The position numbers and the translations under genes were made by a program. From positions 37,469,915-37,533,914 of the forward strand of contig CM054138.1 in assembly GCA_028751875.1 (NCBI GenBank): a stretch of 64,000 nucleotides of DNA. Reading direction: 5' to 3'. Within the stretch, counting starts at the first letter, position 1. Each line of letters begins with the position of its first letter. Positions 9,974-19,063 of this stretch are shown here, in pieces. Under the pieces are notes generated by a model. It did no database searches. It saw only the letters and a list, made by a program, of their open reading frames with translations, and had not been told where the DNA came from. This DNA is from Rapana venosa (lineage: Eukaryota; Mollusca; Gastropoda; Neogastropoda; Muricidae).

Positions 9974-10303
9974 TCTTCTTCTTCGTCGAACGCTCAGACA
10001 GCAACTATTGTTGTCTGTCATATGAGCGAAAATGCGTCACGCTGCCGTTAAGCGCCTGACAAGTCAGGCCCAGCGCATCGGACTTCGGCACAAGAGAGAA
10101 TAGTTACCTTTAAAGTTCTTTTTGGAAAAAAGGCAGGAGAATGGACCAAGAAGGCAGAAAATAGACAAGAAGGAGGTGACATGAAGAAAAGGAACAAGGC
10201 AGAAGCAAAGAGAGTGATAGAAAAGAGGAAATTTCTAGCACAGAATTTCCAGAATGTGGGGATGCTATTTATACTGATAGGCCCCCGGCATCCCCTCAGG
10301 AGA
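9974..10303 (-). mobile_element. SINE-B (GAA-tailed short retroposon)
   Basis: A minus-strand element of about 330 bp. Its 5' side (near 10,300) is gatgccgggggcctatcagt followed by tataaatagcatcccc. The middle has ccttcttgtctattttctgc, and the 3' end is gctgtctgagcgttcgacga followed by (GAA)n. It is flanked by aaaaagttaaact at 9,961-9,973 and 10,304-10,316, a 13-bp target-site duplication. It lies within the DIRS element, so it inserted later. It has no coding capacity; it may be a SINE or the 3' end of a LINE. Confidence 0.85.
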
Positions 10304-10411
10304 AAAAAGTTAAACTATCATGGACACTTCTTCTCCTCAAACCACGACTCACTGGGCGGCTAACTTCGCGCCACTGACTAGCTTGGTGCTCGCTTTGCTG
10401 CTACATCTTTT

Positions 10412-10446
10412 GTGATTTCTGTGTATGAGAAATAGATGAGAAATAA
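10412..10446. repeat. DIRS inverted terminal repeat, right
   Basis: Pairs with 6,677-6,711 over 35 bp with one mismatch. The minisatellite flank begins immediately after it. Confidence 0.85.
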
Positions 10447-10623
10447 CTTATGTATTATGGCACAGGTCCGATGTAGCACATTTTAATGTTTAACTTATCT
10501 AGTACACCACAGGTCCGATGCAGCACATTTTAATGTTTAACTTATCTAGTACACCACAGGTCCGATGTAGCACATTTTAATGCTTAGCTTATATAGTATA
10601 CTAAAAGGTCTGATTTTAATGTT
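10447..10623. repeat. 48-bp minisatellite, between DIRS and SINE-A
   Basis: Three to four units (tccgatgtagcacattttaa, aacttatctagtacaccac) continue the array interrupted at 6,166. Confidence 0.92.
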
Positions 10624-10857
10624 TATTTATTTATTTTATTTTTATTTATTCTTTTATATCGAGGTTAATGGAATAAGCACTCAAGTGCTTTTTTACATCC
10701 AGTCCCCGTGTGTATGCGGTTTTGTAAATTCTGTCATCTGTTTCCACCGGCACACAATGGCCTACTCTTCCGAATAGCGGAACAGGATTTAACGTGTGCG
10801 CAAGATGTTCTGCATTCGTTCGAACACGGAGCCTCGGTTTATAGTCTCATCCGAAGG
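10624..10857 (-). mobile_element. SINE-A, 5'-truncated
   Basis: A/T-rich tail (tttatttatttattttattt) at 10,624-10,655, then the SINE-A body up to tctcatccgaagg; the tRNA-like head is missing. atgttta flanks it (10,617-10,623 and 10,859-10,865), a possible 7-bp target-site duplication, although the minisatellite itself repeats this word. It lies in the 48-bp array. Confidence 0.82.
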
Positions 10858-12050
10858 ATGATGTTTAACTTATCTAGTATACCACAAGGTCTGATATAGC
10901 ACATTTTAATGTTTAGCTTATCTAGTATACCACAAGGTCCGATGTAGTGCATTTTCATGTTTAACTTATCTAGTATACCACAAGGTCCGATGTAGTGCAT
11001 TTTCGTGTTTAACCTATCTAGTATATCACAAGGTCCTATGTAGTGCATTTTCATTTTTAACTTATCTAGTATACCACAAGGTCCGATGTAGTACATTTTC
11101 ATGTTTAACTTATCTAGTATACCACAAGGTCCGATGTAGTGCATTTTCATGTTTAACTTATCTAGTATACCACAAGGTCCTATATAGTGCACTTTCATGT
11201 TTAACTTATCTAGTATACCACAAGGTCCTATGTAGTGCATTTTCATGTTTAACTTGTCTAGTATACCACAAGGTCCGATGTAGTGCATTGTCATGTTTAA
11301 CTTGTCTAGTATACCACAAGGTCCGATGTAGTGCGTTGTCATGTTTAACTTGTCTAGTATACCACAAGGTCCGATGTAGTGCATTTTCATGAGTTACATT
11401 ATCTAGCATACTGGCAAGGTCAGATGTAACCATTTTATGTGCTAATATCTAATGTACAACAAGTTCAGTGTAGTACATTTTTATGTTACATGTCTACTCT
11501 TCTACAGTGTCGATGTAGTACACAATTTGAGTAGTAAAACTGAAGTATCCATATGTCACACACATTCCTGTGAAACATAGTAAATCCAGTGAGTCCCATC
11601 CCTGTATGTAACATGGTCAGTATGCCACAAGATCATTATATCACACTTCTATGTGTAACATATCCATCGTGCTAAAGGTCCAATGTGTCACACTTCTATG
11701 TGTAACATATCCATCGTGCTAAAGGTCCAATGTGTCTCATTTCTATGTGTAACATATCCATCGTGCTAAAGGTCCAATGTGTCTCATTTCTATGTGTAAG
11801 ATCCATCGTGCTAAAGGTCCAATGTGTCTCATTTCTATGTGTAACATATCAATCGTGCTAAAGGTCCAATGTGTCTCATGTCTATGTGTAACATATCAAT
11901 CGTGCTAAAGGTCCAATGTGTGACACTTCTATGTGTAACATATCAATCGTGCTAAAGGTCCAATGTGTGACACTTCTATGTGTAACATATCATTGTGCTA
12001 AAGGTCCAATGTGTCACATTTCTATGTTCCAGTATTTCAGTAATCCTGTG
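10858..12050. repeat. 48-bp minisatellite, main array with diverging right end
   Basis: From 10,858 to 11,395 there are about eleven 48-bp units (ggtccgatgtagtgcatttt plus aacttatctagtataccac). As 48 is 16 codons, the minus strand is open for 183 codons with a 16-residue period (HYIGPCGILDKLNMKM-like). From 11,400 to 12,050 the units change to a 47-bp form with tctatgtgtaacatatccat and cgtgctaaaggtccaatgtg. Changes between units alter amino acids freely, so I see no sign of selection for a protein. Confidence 0.92.
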
Positions 12051-12150
12051 TGTCTCATTTTGGGATTCTACACTTTTGTTTGTACAAGTAACTTAAGAGC
12101 AAGACCAATTATAATTTATAATTCATAAGATAGCTATAGTGTCTGCAGGA

Positions 12151-12172
12151 CCCCCCCCCCCCCCCCCCCCCC
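12151..12172. repeat. poly-C run (22)
   Basis: Twenty-two consecutive C followed by gccc. Such runs are hard to sequence and their length is unreliable. Confidence 0.95.
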
Positions 12173-12179
12173 GCCCTAA

Positions 12180-12640
12180 TCTTATATTTGATACATGAGA
12201 TGGAACAACATTCAACTACAGAGCTTCTTGCTTTCACAACTTGAAACGCTTTATCAGTAAAAACATTTTTTTACGATTGAGAACGAGCGCGTGTGTGACA
12301 AGTTTCTGCTGATGTAGAGTCCCTTTGTGGCAAAGCTCTGTGCACTATCTTTGGATTGTCTTGAATGCCCCTCAGTATTTTCTGCCAAATGACTTCTGAA
12401 GTTCCTGACTACAGCACTGTTGTTTATCTGTTATCCCCATTCTGCAGGATCACCACTCTCAGCATGTTTTCGTCAGCTGTGTCAGCATCCACTCCATGAT
12501 CTGATGGCAACACACAAGCATTGGGACTAGACTCATACCTGTTTAAGTCTCTTGCATCATTAGCAACAATGTCATCTGCTTGATATGCTAACTGCATGTC
12601 TGAAGTGTATTCTCGTTCTAGTGTCATATCACACAGTGGG
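12180..12640 (-). other. unrecognised region with a short minus ORF
   Basis: The minus strand is open from 12,627 to 12,424 (67 residues, acidic, with ADDIVANDARDLNRYE). No family is recognised. It lies directly downstream, in transcript sense, of a LINE-A fragment and could be a diverged transposon piece or chance. No start or regulatory context supports a gene. Confidence 0.25.
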
Positions 12641-12644
12641 TTTT

Positions 12645-13012
12645 GACAATGGCATACTTGTTAGTGCAACGCCTCGATAATTATCTGGGTTATCATCTCC
12701 CTTTTTATGTATAGGAATGATCACAGATTTGGCCCAGTCTAGGGGGAAAGTACCACTTTGAAACAAATAATTAAACATAACGACCAAAAATGTAACCACT
12801 ATTTCGTTAGAGCGTTTTAACATTTCACCCAGAATTTTGTCGGGTCCAGCACTTTTGCAATTTCTAAGCCTTTTAATGCTGTCAGTTACAATTGGTTCAT
12901 CGACTAACAATTCTTCACTTTCAGTTGGTTCTTAGTCCGAATTAGGCTCACTTTCTGCCGTTACGCCAAAGCTCGGAAAAACAGCATGGGAATTATCATA
13001 CCACTGAGGGTG
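12645..13012 (-). pseudogene. LINE-A copy (b), RT fingers fragment
   Basis: The minus frame 12,910-12,640 reads VTDSIKRLRNCKSAGPDKI, LDWAKSVIIPIHKKG and PDNYRGVALTS, with SFGVTAESEPNSD just upstream (12,990-12,932). It is the same region as 4,320-4,658, and here the LDWAKSV Trp is kept. Both ends are cut: the 5' end by a GA run near 13,012 and the 3' end near 12,645 by unrelated sequence. An isolated internal LINE fragment of ~370 bp. Confidence 0.88.
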
Positions 13013-13085
13013 AGAGAGAATAGAGAGAGAGAGAGAGAGAGAGAAGAGAGAGATGAGAGAGAGAGAAGAGAGAGAGAGAGAGAGC
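13013..13085. repeat. (GA)n microsatellite
   Basis: Imperfect GA run abutting the truncated LINE-A fragment. Confidence 0.95.
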
Positions 13086-13099
13086 AATGAACACATTTT

Positions 13100-13454
13100 A
13101 TCTATAGAAGAATATAGAATAAGCATAACAATAGCTTTTGTGCATCCGCCCTCTGGGGAAAAAGCCAACGAGCCAGCAGATGCATTGAACTGGCAATACA
13201 TGGCACGAAGAACAACTGCAAAGTTGTCTTCAGTCACAAAGGACTGCCGAAGAGTTTGCTGTCAGTCTCAAAACGACAACTACTCGTTTGCCTGTTCCTT
13301 TCATTTTAAATGATGAAACTGAGTTGTCCTGTGGAACAGCATTGAGCATATATTCCAAAGTGGTTGATAGTCCTTCAACAGGCATGCTGAATACTTCTAT
13401 ACTTGAAAAACTCTGATATTGTTCACTGCTTGTAGACATCTTGCTGGCTGCCAA
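13100..13454 (-). pseudogene. coding-like fragment, function unknown
   Basis: The minus frame 13,454-13,230 gives 74 residues (FSSIEVFSMPVEGLSTTLEY, NSVSSFKMKGTGKRVVVVLRL). After a stop, another frame continues in similar style (NFAVVLRAMYCQFNASAGSL, 13,230-13,110). Composition and hydrophobic patterning look protein-like rather than random. I do not recognise the family. It may be an exon or, more likely here, part of an uncatalogued transposon. No splice sites or start are assigned. Confidence 0.3.
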
Positions 13455-13470
13455 GCAAAGGAAGCATCTG

Positions 13471-13675
<205 letters not shown>

Positions 13676-13799
13676 CTCCTTAGGGCTTTGCAATTTTCCG
13701 CCAAATGAGAATCTGCAATCTGAAATTGGGAACAATCCCAGCAATAGCCCACATCCCACCTAACACATTTTCTGAGCACGTGCATACATTTGTCATGGT

Positions 13800-13955
13800 T
13801 TCTCTCTCTCTCTCTCCTCTCTCTCCATCTCCTCTCTCTCTCTCTCCTCTCTCATCTCTCTCTCTCTCTCTTCTCTTTCTTTCATTCATTCATTCATTCA
13901 TTCTTTATTTTTCCATTTAACACACACAACACACACACACACACAACACACACAC

Positions 13956-13990
<35 letters not shown>

Positions 13991-14267
13991 CACACACAAC
14001 ACAAGCACACACACACACACACCACACTCACATCACCTCACACTCTCCCCCTTCCCCCTGTCCTTTCCTTTTTTCATTCCTTCATCTTTCCTATAAATCT
14101 TTCATTCTATCTTTTTTTTCCCCTCCTTCCTTCTTTCTTTTTTTCATTCTTTATTTCATTTATCGCTTTTCTCTTCTTTTCTCTCTTCCTTCTTTTCTTC
14201 ATTTCTTTACTCCTCATTGAAGGATCCGTAATGCCAAGCCATTGCAGGCCAGTATTGTTGCTCCTCA
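13800..14267. repeat. (CT)n, (CATT)n, (CA)n and pyrimidine-rich tract
   Basis: CT repeats at 13,800-13,872, cattcattcattcatt at 13,880-13,900, interrupted CA at 13,920-14,032, then T/C-rich sequence to about 14,215. The long plus-strand open frame across it is low-complexity. Confidence 0.93.
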
Positions 14268-14758
14268 CCATTCACACATCCACAGAACCATCACCATTCA
14301 CACATCCACAGAGCAATCACCATTCACACATCCACAGAGCAATCACCATTCACACATCCACAGGACCATCACCATTCACACATCCACAGAGCAATCACCA
14401 TTCACACATCCACAGAGCAATCACCATTCACACATCCACAGAGCCACCACCATTCACACATCCTCAAAACCATCACCATCACACATCCACAGAGCAATCA
14501 CCATTCACACATCCACAGAGCAATCACCATTCACACATCCACAGAGCAATCATTATTCACACATCCGCAGAGCAATCACCATTCACACATCCACAGAGCA
14601 ATCATCATTCACACATCCACAGAGCCATCACCATTCACACATCCACAGAGCAATCACCATTCACACATCCACAGAGCAATCACCATTCACACATCCACAG
14701 AGCAATCACCATTCACACATCCACAGAGCCATCATCATCCACACATCTACAGAGCCAT
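14268..14758. repeat. 26-bp minisatellite, left part
   Basis: About 19 units of 26 bp with the core cattcacacatccacagag. The array resumes at 17,845 after LINE-B. The 343- and 197-codon plus-strand open frames here are translations of the repeat (SHIHRAIT/THPQSNHH periods). Confidence 0.95.
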
Positions 14759-14800
14759 CGTTTCCCAAAGTCCAACCCCTCGTCCACGTCGTGGGAAACG
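14759..14800 (+). other. 5'-terminal hairpin of LINE-B
   Basis: cgtttccca (14,759-14,767) and tgggaaacg (14,792-14,800) are perfect 9-bp inverted repeats with a 24-base loop, starting at the first base after the candidate target-site duplication. A structured 5' end fits with self-cleaving ribozymes known at the 5' ends of some R2 and RTE elements, but only the outer stem is clear. Confidence 0.5.
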
Positions 14801-14862
14801 GAAACAGGTCAAGCTGGCTAACGGGGCTTTGGTGAAGCTGTGACTGGCCTAGCAAGCCGACA

Positions 14863-15969
14863 GTGGATTTGTCAACTGCTAAGAAAACTGAAAAGAGACA
14901 CAAACGGACGGATACCAACGGAAAACGACCTCGTAATGGAAACGGACATCGAGATAGGAACAGTGACTACATTGGAACATGGAACATCTGCGGCCTAACA
15001 AACAAGGAACCAGAAATTGTGGAATTCATGATCAAAAGAAAGATCTCCATCATGGGAATTTCAGACACTAGGAAGAAAGGAGAAGGAACGAAAGAAATCC
15101 ATTCAAACTTTGTTCTCATCTGGAATGGAGTCAGGAAAGACCAGAGAGCAACGCATGGTGTGGGATTCATCCTACACCCAGACATAGCAAAGAATCTCAT
15201 GAGTACAGAACACATATCAGAAAGACTGATTAAAATCGGTGTAAGAAAGTCCAACAAAATCGTCTACTATATCCAAGCATATGCACCGTGTAACGACTCG
15301 TACTCAGAAGAGGAGAAAGACTCATTCTATCAAGAGCTCTCCGACCTCATCAACAGCACCCCTGACAAAGAGGACCTGGGTGATTTCAACGGCAGAGTTG
15401 GTGAGAGAAGAAACCCGTGGACAAAACATCTTGGACCCCACAGTGACCACAGAACACCTTGCAATTTCAACGGGAACCACGTGCTGGAACTATGTGCAGA
15501 GCATGATCTGATCATCACCAACACCTTTTTCCAACACCGAGCCGCCCAAATTTACACCTGGTACAAATGGAACGATCTCAACATCTCGTCTCAAATCGAC
15601 TTTATACTTGCAAGATCTAGAACACGTTACGCCATCAAAGACTCAAAAGCCATCCCCAATGCCAACCTTGACACTGACCACAGACCTGTCATTGTAGCCT
15701 CCAGTACTCAGAAGAAGAAAATAACAACTGCTAGGAAGAACCAGCCTGAAAAGATCAACCTCCTCAAACTGGAAGAGAAAGAAGTGCAAGAGCAGATTCA
15801 TAGTGCTATCAAGGTGAAACTTGACTCCATTGATACAACACCTCTCAACATGGAGCAAGTCTGGGACACCTTCAAGCCAGCTCTCTTGAACACCTTAAGG
15901 GAAGTTTGCGGGACAAAGAAATGTGGAGGAAAAACAGGAAAGCTACAGCCTGGTGGAACCAAGAGGTGA
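14863..15969 (+). pseudogene. LINE-B endonuclease domain ORF
   Basis: A 368-residue frame. After a basic N-terminus (residues 1-35) there is an apurinic/apyrimidinic-like endonuclease: GTWNICGL (residues 38-45), GISDTRKKG, HGVGFIL, YYIQAYAPCNDS, LGDFNGRVG, ISSQIDFILARSR and DTDHRPVI near residue 275. The domain would nick target DNA to prime reverse transcription. The motif usually reading ISETR has Asp for the catalytic Glu, and the strand before GDFN appears one or two residues short. The ORF then runs out of frame near 15,900 (CGTKKCGGKTGKLQ) while the true reading continues in the next frame. Confidence 0.88.
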
Positions 15970-16600
15970 AAGAAGCCATCAAGAAAAAAAGCAGCTATAT
16001 AAAGCTTGGGTCAAGACCAAGACAGAAGAGGACTACGTCAAGTACAGAATCGCAAGAAGACATAGTAATACGTGTTGTGAAAAGCCTCCAAAGAAAAATC
16101 TTGGTGACTTATGGAGAGAATTAAGTGAAATTTGCAAGAACTCCCCAAGAGAATTTTTCAAAAGTGTGAAGACGATAGAGTAAGAGATGAGCCATTCAAT
16201 CCAACAACAGTAGTGAATGATGCAAATGGAGAGGCACTGCACAAAGAAGAGAGAAATTCTGAAACGATGGGAAGATTACTTTAAAGATCTTTAAACCCAT
16301 ATGGGAGTACAAGCTTCCAGATCTCAGTTCTCACCACGCTATAAAGACCAGTTAGAGCCCCAAATCCTTGAAGCTGAAACAAGAAAACAATTAAGACCAG
16401 CCCAAAGGGCAAAGCGGCAGGCGATGACGGCATAACAACTGAAGCCATCCTTGCATGTGGAGAAACAGGAGTTAATAGGCTCACCATCATCTTCCCAGAA
16501 AGCATGGAAGAGAGGAAAGTACCAATGGACTAGGCAAAATGCAATAGCGGATGCCAATTTGGAAGAAGAAGGGCAGCAAGAGAGACTGCAGCACCTACAG
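15906..16600 (+). pseudogene. LINE-B linker and RT fingers
   Basis: Frames 15,906-16,124 and 15,923-16,183 read a basic linker (WWNQEVKEAIKKKSSYIKL; QLYKAWVKTKTEEDYVKYRI; LWRELSEICKNSPREFFKSV). 16,380-16,560 then holds the RT entry, with fragments like KAAGDDGITTEAI and ESMEERKVPMD in alternating frames. Frame changes occur near 15,950, 16,180 and 16,400. Non-functional. Confidence 0.75.
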
Positions 16601-17110
16601 AGGCATTTCACTTCTCAGCCATGTAGGGAAAATGTATGCAAAGATTCTGGAACAGCGCACAAGAGCCAAAGCAAACACCTACTGAGCAATGCCCATTTTG
16701 GCTTTCGGAAAGGAATGAGGGTGCACAGATGCCAATTTTCGCACTCCGACAGCTGTGTGAAAGAGCCATCGAATACAACCAAGACCTGCATACAGTATTC
16801 GTTGATCAAGAAAAGCTTCGACCGAGTCAACAGAGACAAGCTCTGGAAGATTCCTGGAGCAGTACGACGTAAAGGGCAGTTACTTGATAACATCAGAGCA
16901 ATCTATGCCAACAGTATGAGCGCAGTCCGAACAGCCAGTGGAACATCCGACTGTTCCCGTTACATCAGGGGTCAGGCAAGGCTGCGTACTCTCTCCCTTC
17001 TCTTCGTGATCTACATGGACCAGATTACAAAGGAAGCCAACCCAGATCTTGAGGCCCTGAACGAACTATTATTTGCTGACGGCCAGTCCTTTGATGAATC
17101 AGAATAAAGC
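16600..17110 (+). pseudogene. LINE-B RT palm
   Basis: Two frames (16,451-17,107 and 16,636-16,872) together show the RT core: HFGFRKGMR, IFALRQLCERAIEYNQDLHT, FVDQEK, KSFDRVNRDKLWKI, DNIRAIYANSMSAVRTASGT and LSLLFVIYMDQITKEANPD. The active-site box at 17,072-17,083 encodes FADG instead of FADD, losing the second catalytic Asp. The GVRQGC box is also degraded (RGQARLRTLS). Inactive. Confidence 0.85.
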
Positions 17111-17844
17111 AGCTCTTCAAGACAACACAGACCAACTCAACACAAGCTGCGAGAGGTATGACATGAAGATCATATCACCAAAACAGAAGTTATGTCTGTC
17201 AGCAGAATCCAGGAAAGCTGGACATCAACATCAACGGCACCCAGCTGAAACAGACCAAAGAATTTAAATACTCTGGCAGCCTCTTCACTGAAGATGGAAA
17301 ATTGGACAGAGAGATAGAAACAAGATGCCAGAAAGCGAACGCAGCCAGTTACCAACTCGCCCCCCTTCTAAAACATTCCAGCATCCCAATGAGCACCAAG
17401 GCAAAACTCATCAACGCCATCTTCGTTCCAACACTCACATACCAGTGTCAGATATGGGCCCTAACAAAAGCCTTAGAGAGAAAAATTGGTCACATGTGAA
17501 ATGCGCTGCCTGAGAAAAGCTGTCAACAAGACCAGACGCGACAAGATCAAGAATGAGGTGATCAGAGACATGGTCGGACTAACACCAATTCTCCACCATA
17601 TCGAACAACAAAGGATCAGTTGGTTTGGTCACCTCACTAGAATGCCGCCCAACCAACCAGCCCTACGGGCATACACCACCAAACACAATGGCTGGAAAGC
17701 CAGAGGTAGACCAAGGAGACGATGGAGCGACTCCGTGCAAGCCGATGACCTGTCACTACATCAAGCCTCCCGCCTTGCTGCAGACAGACGTCTGTGTCTC
17801 CCCGCAACGCCGAAGGGCACCAGCGGCAGATGAAAGAAGAAGAA
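17111..17844 (+). pseudogene. LINE-B RT thumb and C-terminal domain
   Basis: Frames 17,073-17,267, 17,302-17,499 and 17,486-17,833 carry LNTSCERYDMKI, KLDREIETRCQKANAASYQL, STKAKLINAIFVPTLTYQCQ, CEMRCLRKAVNKTRRDKIKN, RISWFGHLTRMPPNQPALRA and ARGRPRRRWSDSV. This is the usual C-terminal layout of RTE-like elements, ending at TPKGTSGR with a stop at 17,831-17,833. The 3' end is the short agaagaagaa. Confidence 0.88.
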
Positions 17845-17935
17845 ACAGAGCCATGGCCATTCACACATCCACAGAGCCATCACCATTCACACATCCACAG
17901 AGCCATCACCATTCACAGCGTCAGTGTCAGACAAC
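17845..17935. repeat. 26-bp minisatellite, right remnant
   Basis: Three units of the array at 14,268-14,758 (cattcacacatccacagag) continue after LINE-B. Confidence 0.93.
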
Positions 17936-17994
17936 CCACAGGGCCCACCACCTATCACTTACCCCGTAGTCTAGTTGACAGCTTTTGAAAAACT

Positions 17995-19055
17995 AAATAT
18001 TTTGCAACCAGTTTCCTCCACTCCTTGCGGTTTTCAGCTTTCCGTGACAAGTCGTTCCACTCAAGGCCTGTCCACTTTCTGAAGTTATCCTCTCATTGTT
18101 TTCTTTGTCTGCTTCTTCGTCTCCCTACTTGTACTGTTCCATGTTCTTGGTCAGTCCAGATCTTCGCGTGATGTGCCCGTACCACTTCAGTTTGCTTTTC
18201 CCCCCTGAAGTCAGGAGCTCTTCAAATGGCGTTTTCAATTCTGTTTTTTACTTTCTCGTTAGTTTTGTAATATCTTGTGCTTTATATTAATCTAAATATT
18301 GGAAATGACAGATTAGGAGTTTGCGAAAGCATCTCATTTCCATTGCCTGTATTCTTCCTTCAATGTCTGCTGTACCAAATGCGTACAAAAATATGGATGT
18401 GACCAGGGAACGAATCAGTCTTATCTTGAAGCTAAGGGCGATGTTTTTGTCGTTTCAGAGTACTTTCAGTTTGGTCATTGCAGCTGTGGTCTGGGCTATC
18501 CTGGAGAGAATTTTAGGTTTCGATCCTTCATCCGATAGTGAAAGCTATGGACGATATCAGTTTTCATCTGGGTTTTCTCTGCGCTGATCTGCATGCTATA
18601 TGCCGAAGATGCTTCATCAAGGTGATGGACCAAGTGACCACTTCTTGCTTTTCTCCAGCTAGGCCGGTGATAATGTCGGCAAAACCTAAGTTTGTCATTT
18701 TCCTGCCACTAATACTGACTGTTTCCTCATGGTTTTTAATTGCGCAGCTATTATCTCCTCTTTAAGAAGATGTTGAAGAGGAGGGCGGGACAGACATCCT
18801 TAGCATACTCTGATTGTGGTTTCAGTACCAATCTCTTATGGTGTCAAAGTAGACTGCCCTGGTTGCCTTGTCTTATCAGCATTCCACAGTTATGATCAGG
18901 TTGGCAATGATTTAATGCAGCCTCGTGGTCCTGCTCTAAAACCTGCCTGTTTGTCTTTGATGATCTCAGATTGTGACTTCAGTCTATTCTGGAGGACTCT
19001 TAGCATGGCATTGCTTGGATGGCTCATCGGGCTATTGGTACGATAGTTTTGGCAT
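17995..19055 (-). mobile_element. LINE-C copy (a), 5'-truncated and decayed
   Basis: On the minus strand the pieces read in order: TISL..SKAMLRVLQNRLK and QAGF remnants (19,030-18,880); GFADIITGLAGEKQE (FADD altered to FADI, about 18,690-18,650); SMQISAEKTQMKT; IALSFKIRLIRSLVTSIFLYAFG with EGRIQAMEMRCFRKLLIC (18,450-18,310); KLKWYGH-like KWYGHITRRSGLTKNMEQ (18,200-18,130); and a C-terminal tail near 18,000. This is the RT and C-terminal half of an RTE-like LINE. Frames change repeatedly. Plus-strand open frames here are shadows. Confidence 0.82.
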
Positions 19056-19063
19056 AGTTGTAA

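Larger units (their letters stand above)
6677..10446 (-). mobile_element. DIRS-like tyrosine-recombinase retrotransposon (decayed)
   Basis: Inverted termini of 35 bp with one mismatch lie at 6,677-6,711 and 10,412-10,446 (core ctcatctatttctcatac). On the minus strand, in order, there are gag-like ORF remnants, RT, RNase H and the start of a tyrosine recombinase. DIRS elements integrate through a tyrosine recombinase rather than an integrase, and usually without target-site duplication. Here the 48-bp minisatellite lies outside the right terminus and, beyond the foldback, outside the left one. The copy is inactive: there are frameshifts, stops and a deletion between RT and RNase H, an assembly gap covers most of the recombinase, and a SINE-B sits in its 5' region. 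Confidence 0.82.
14759..17844 (+). mobile_element. LINE-B, near full-length, mutated
   Basis: A 3.09-kb plus-strand non-LTR retrotransposon of an RTE-like type (single EN-RT protein, short 3' end with GAA repeats). It is flanked by acagagccat at 14,749-14,758 and 17,845-17,854 and sits within the 26-bp array; the flank word also occurs in array units, so this duplication is suggestive only. In order it contains a 5' hairpin, an endonuclease ORF, an RT with frame breaks and a C-terminal domain. At least four frame shifts and changed active-site residues make it inactive. Confidence 0.88.

Noticed and set aside
10839..11390. 183-codon minus-strand open frame with 16-residue repeats
   Set aside because: Follows from a 48-bp repeat unit; variants change residues freely and the frame ends when the unit length changes.
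13790..14835. 343- and 197-codon plus-strand frames rich in His/Thr/Ser
   Set aside because: Low-complexity CT/CA tracts and the 26-bp minisatellite.
18096..19046. Plus-strand frames of 60-88 codons
   Set aside because: Antisense of LINE-C copy (a).
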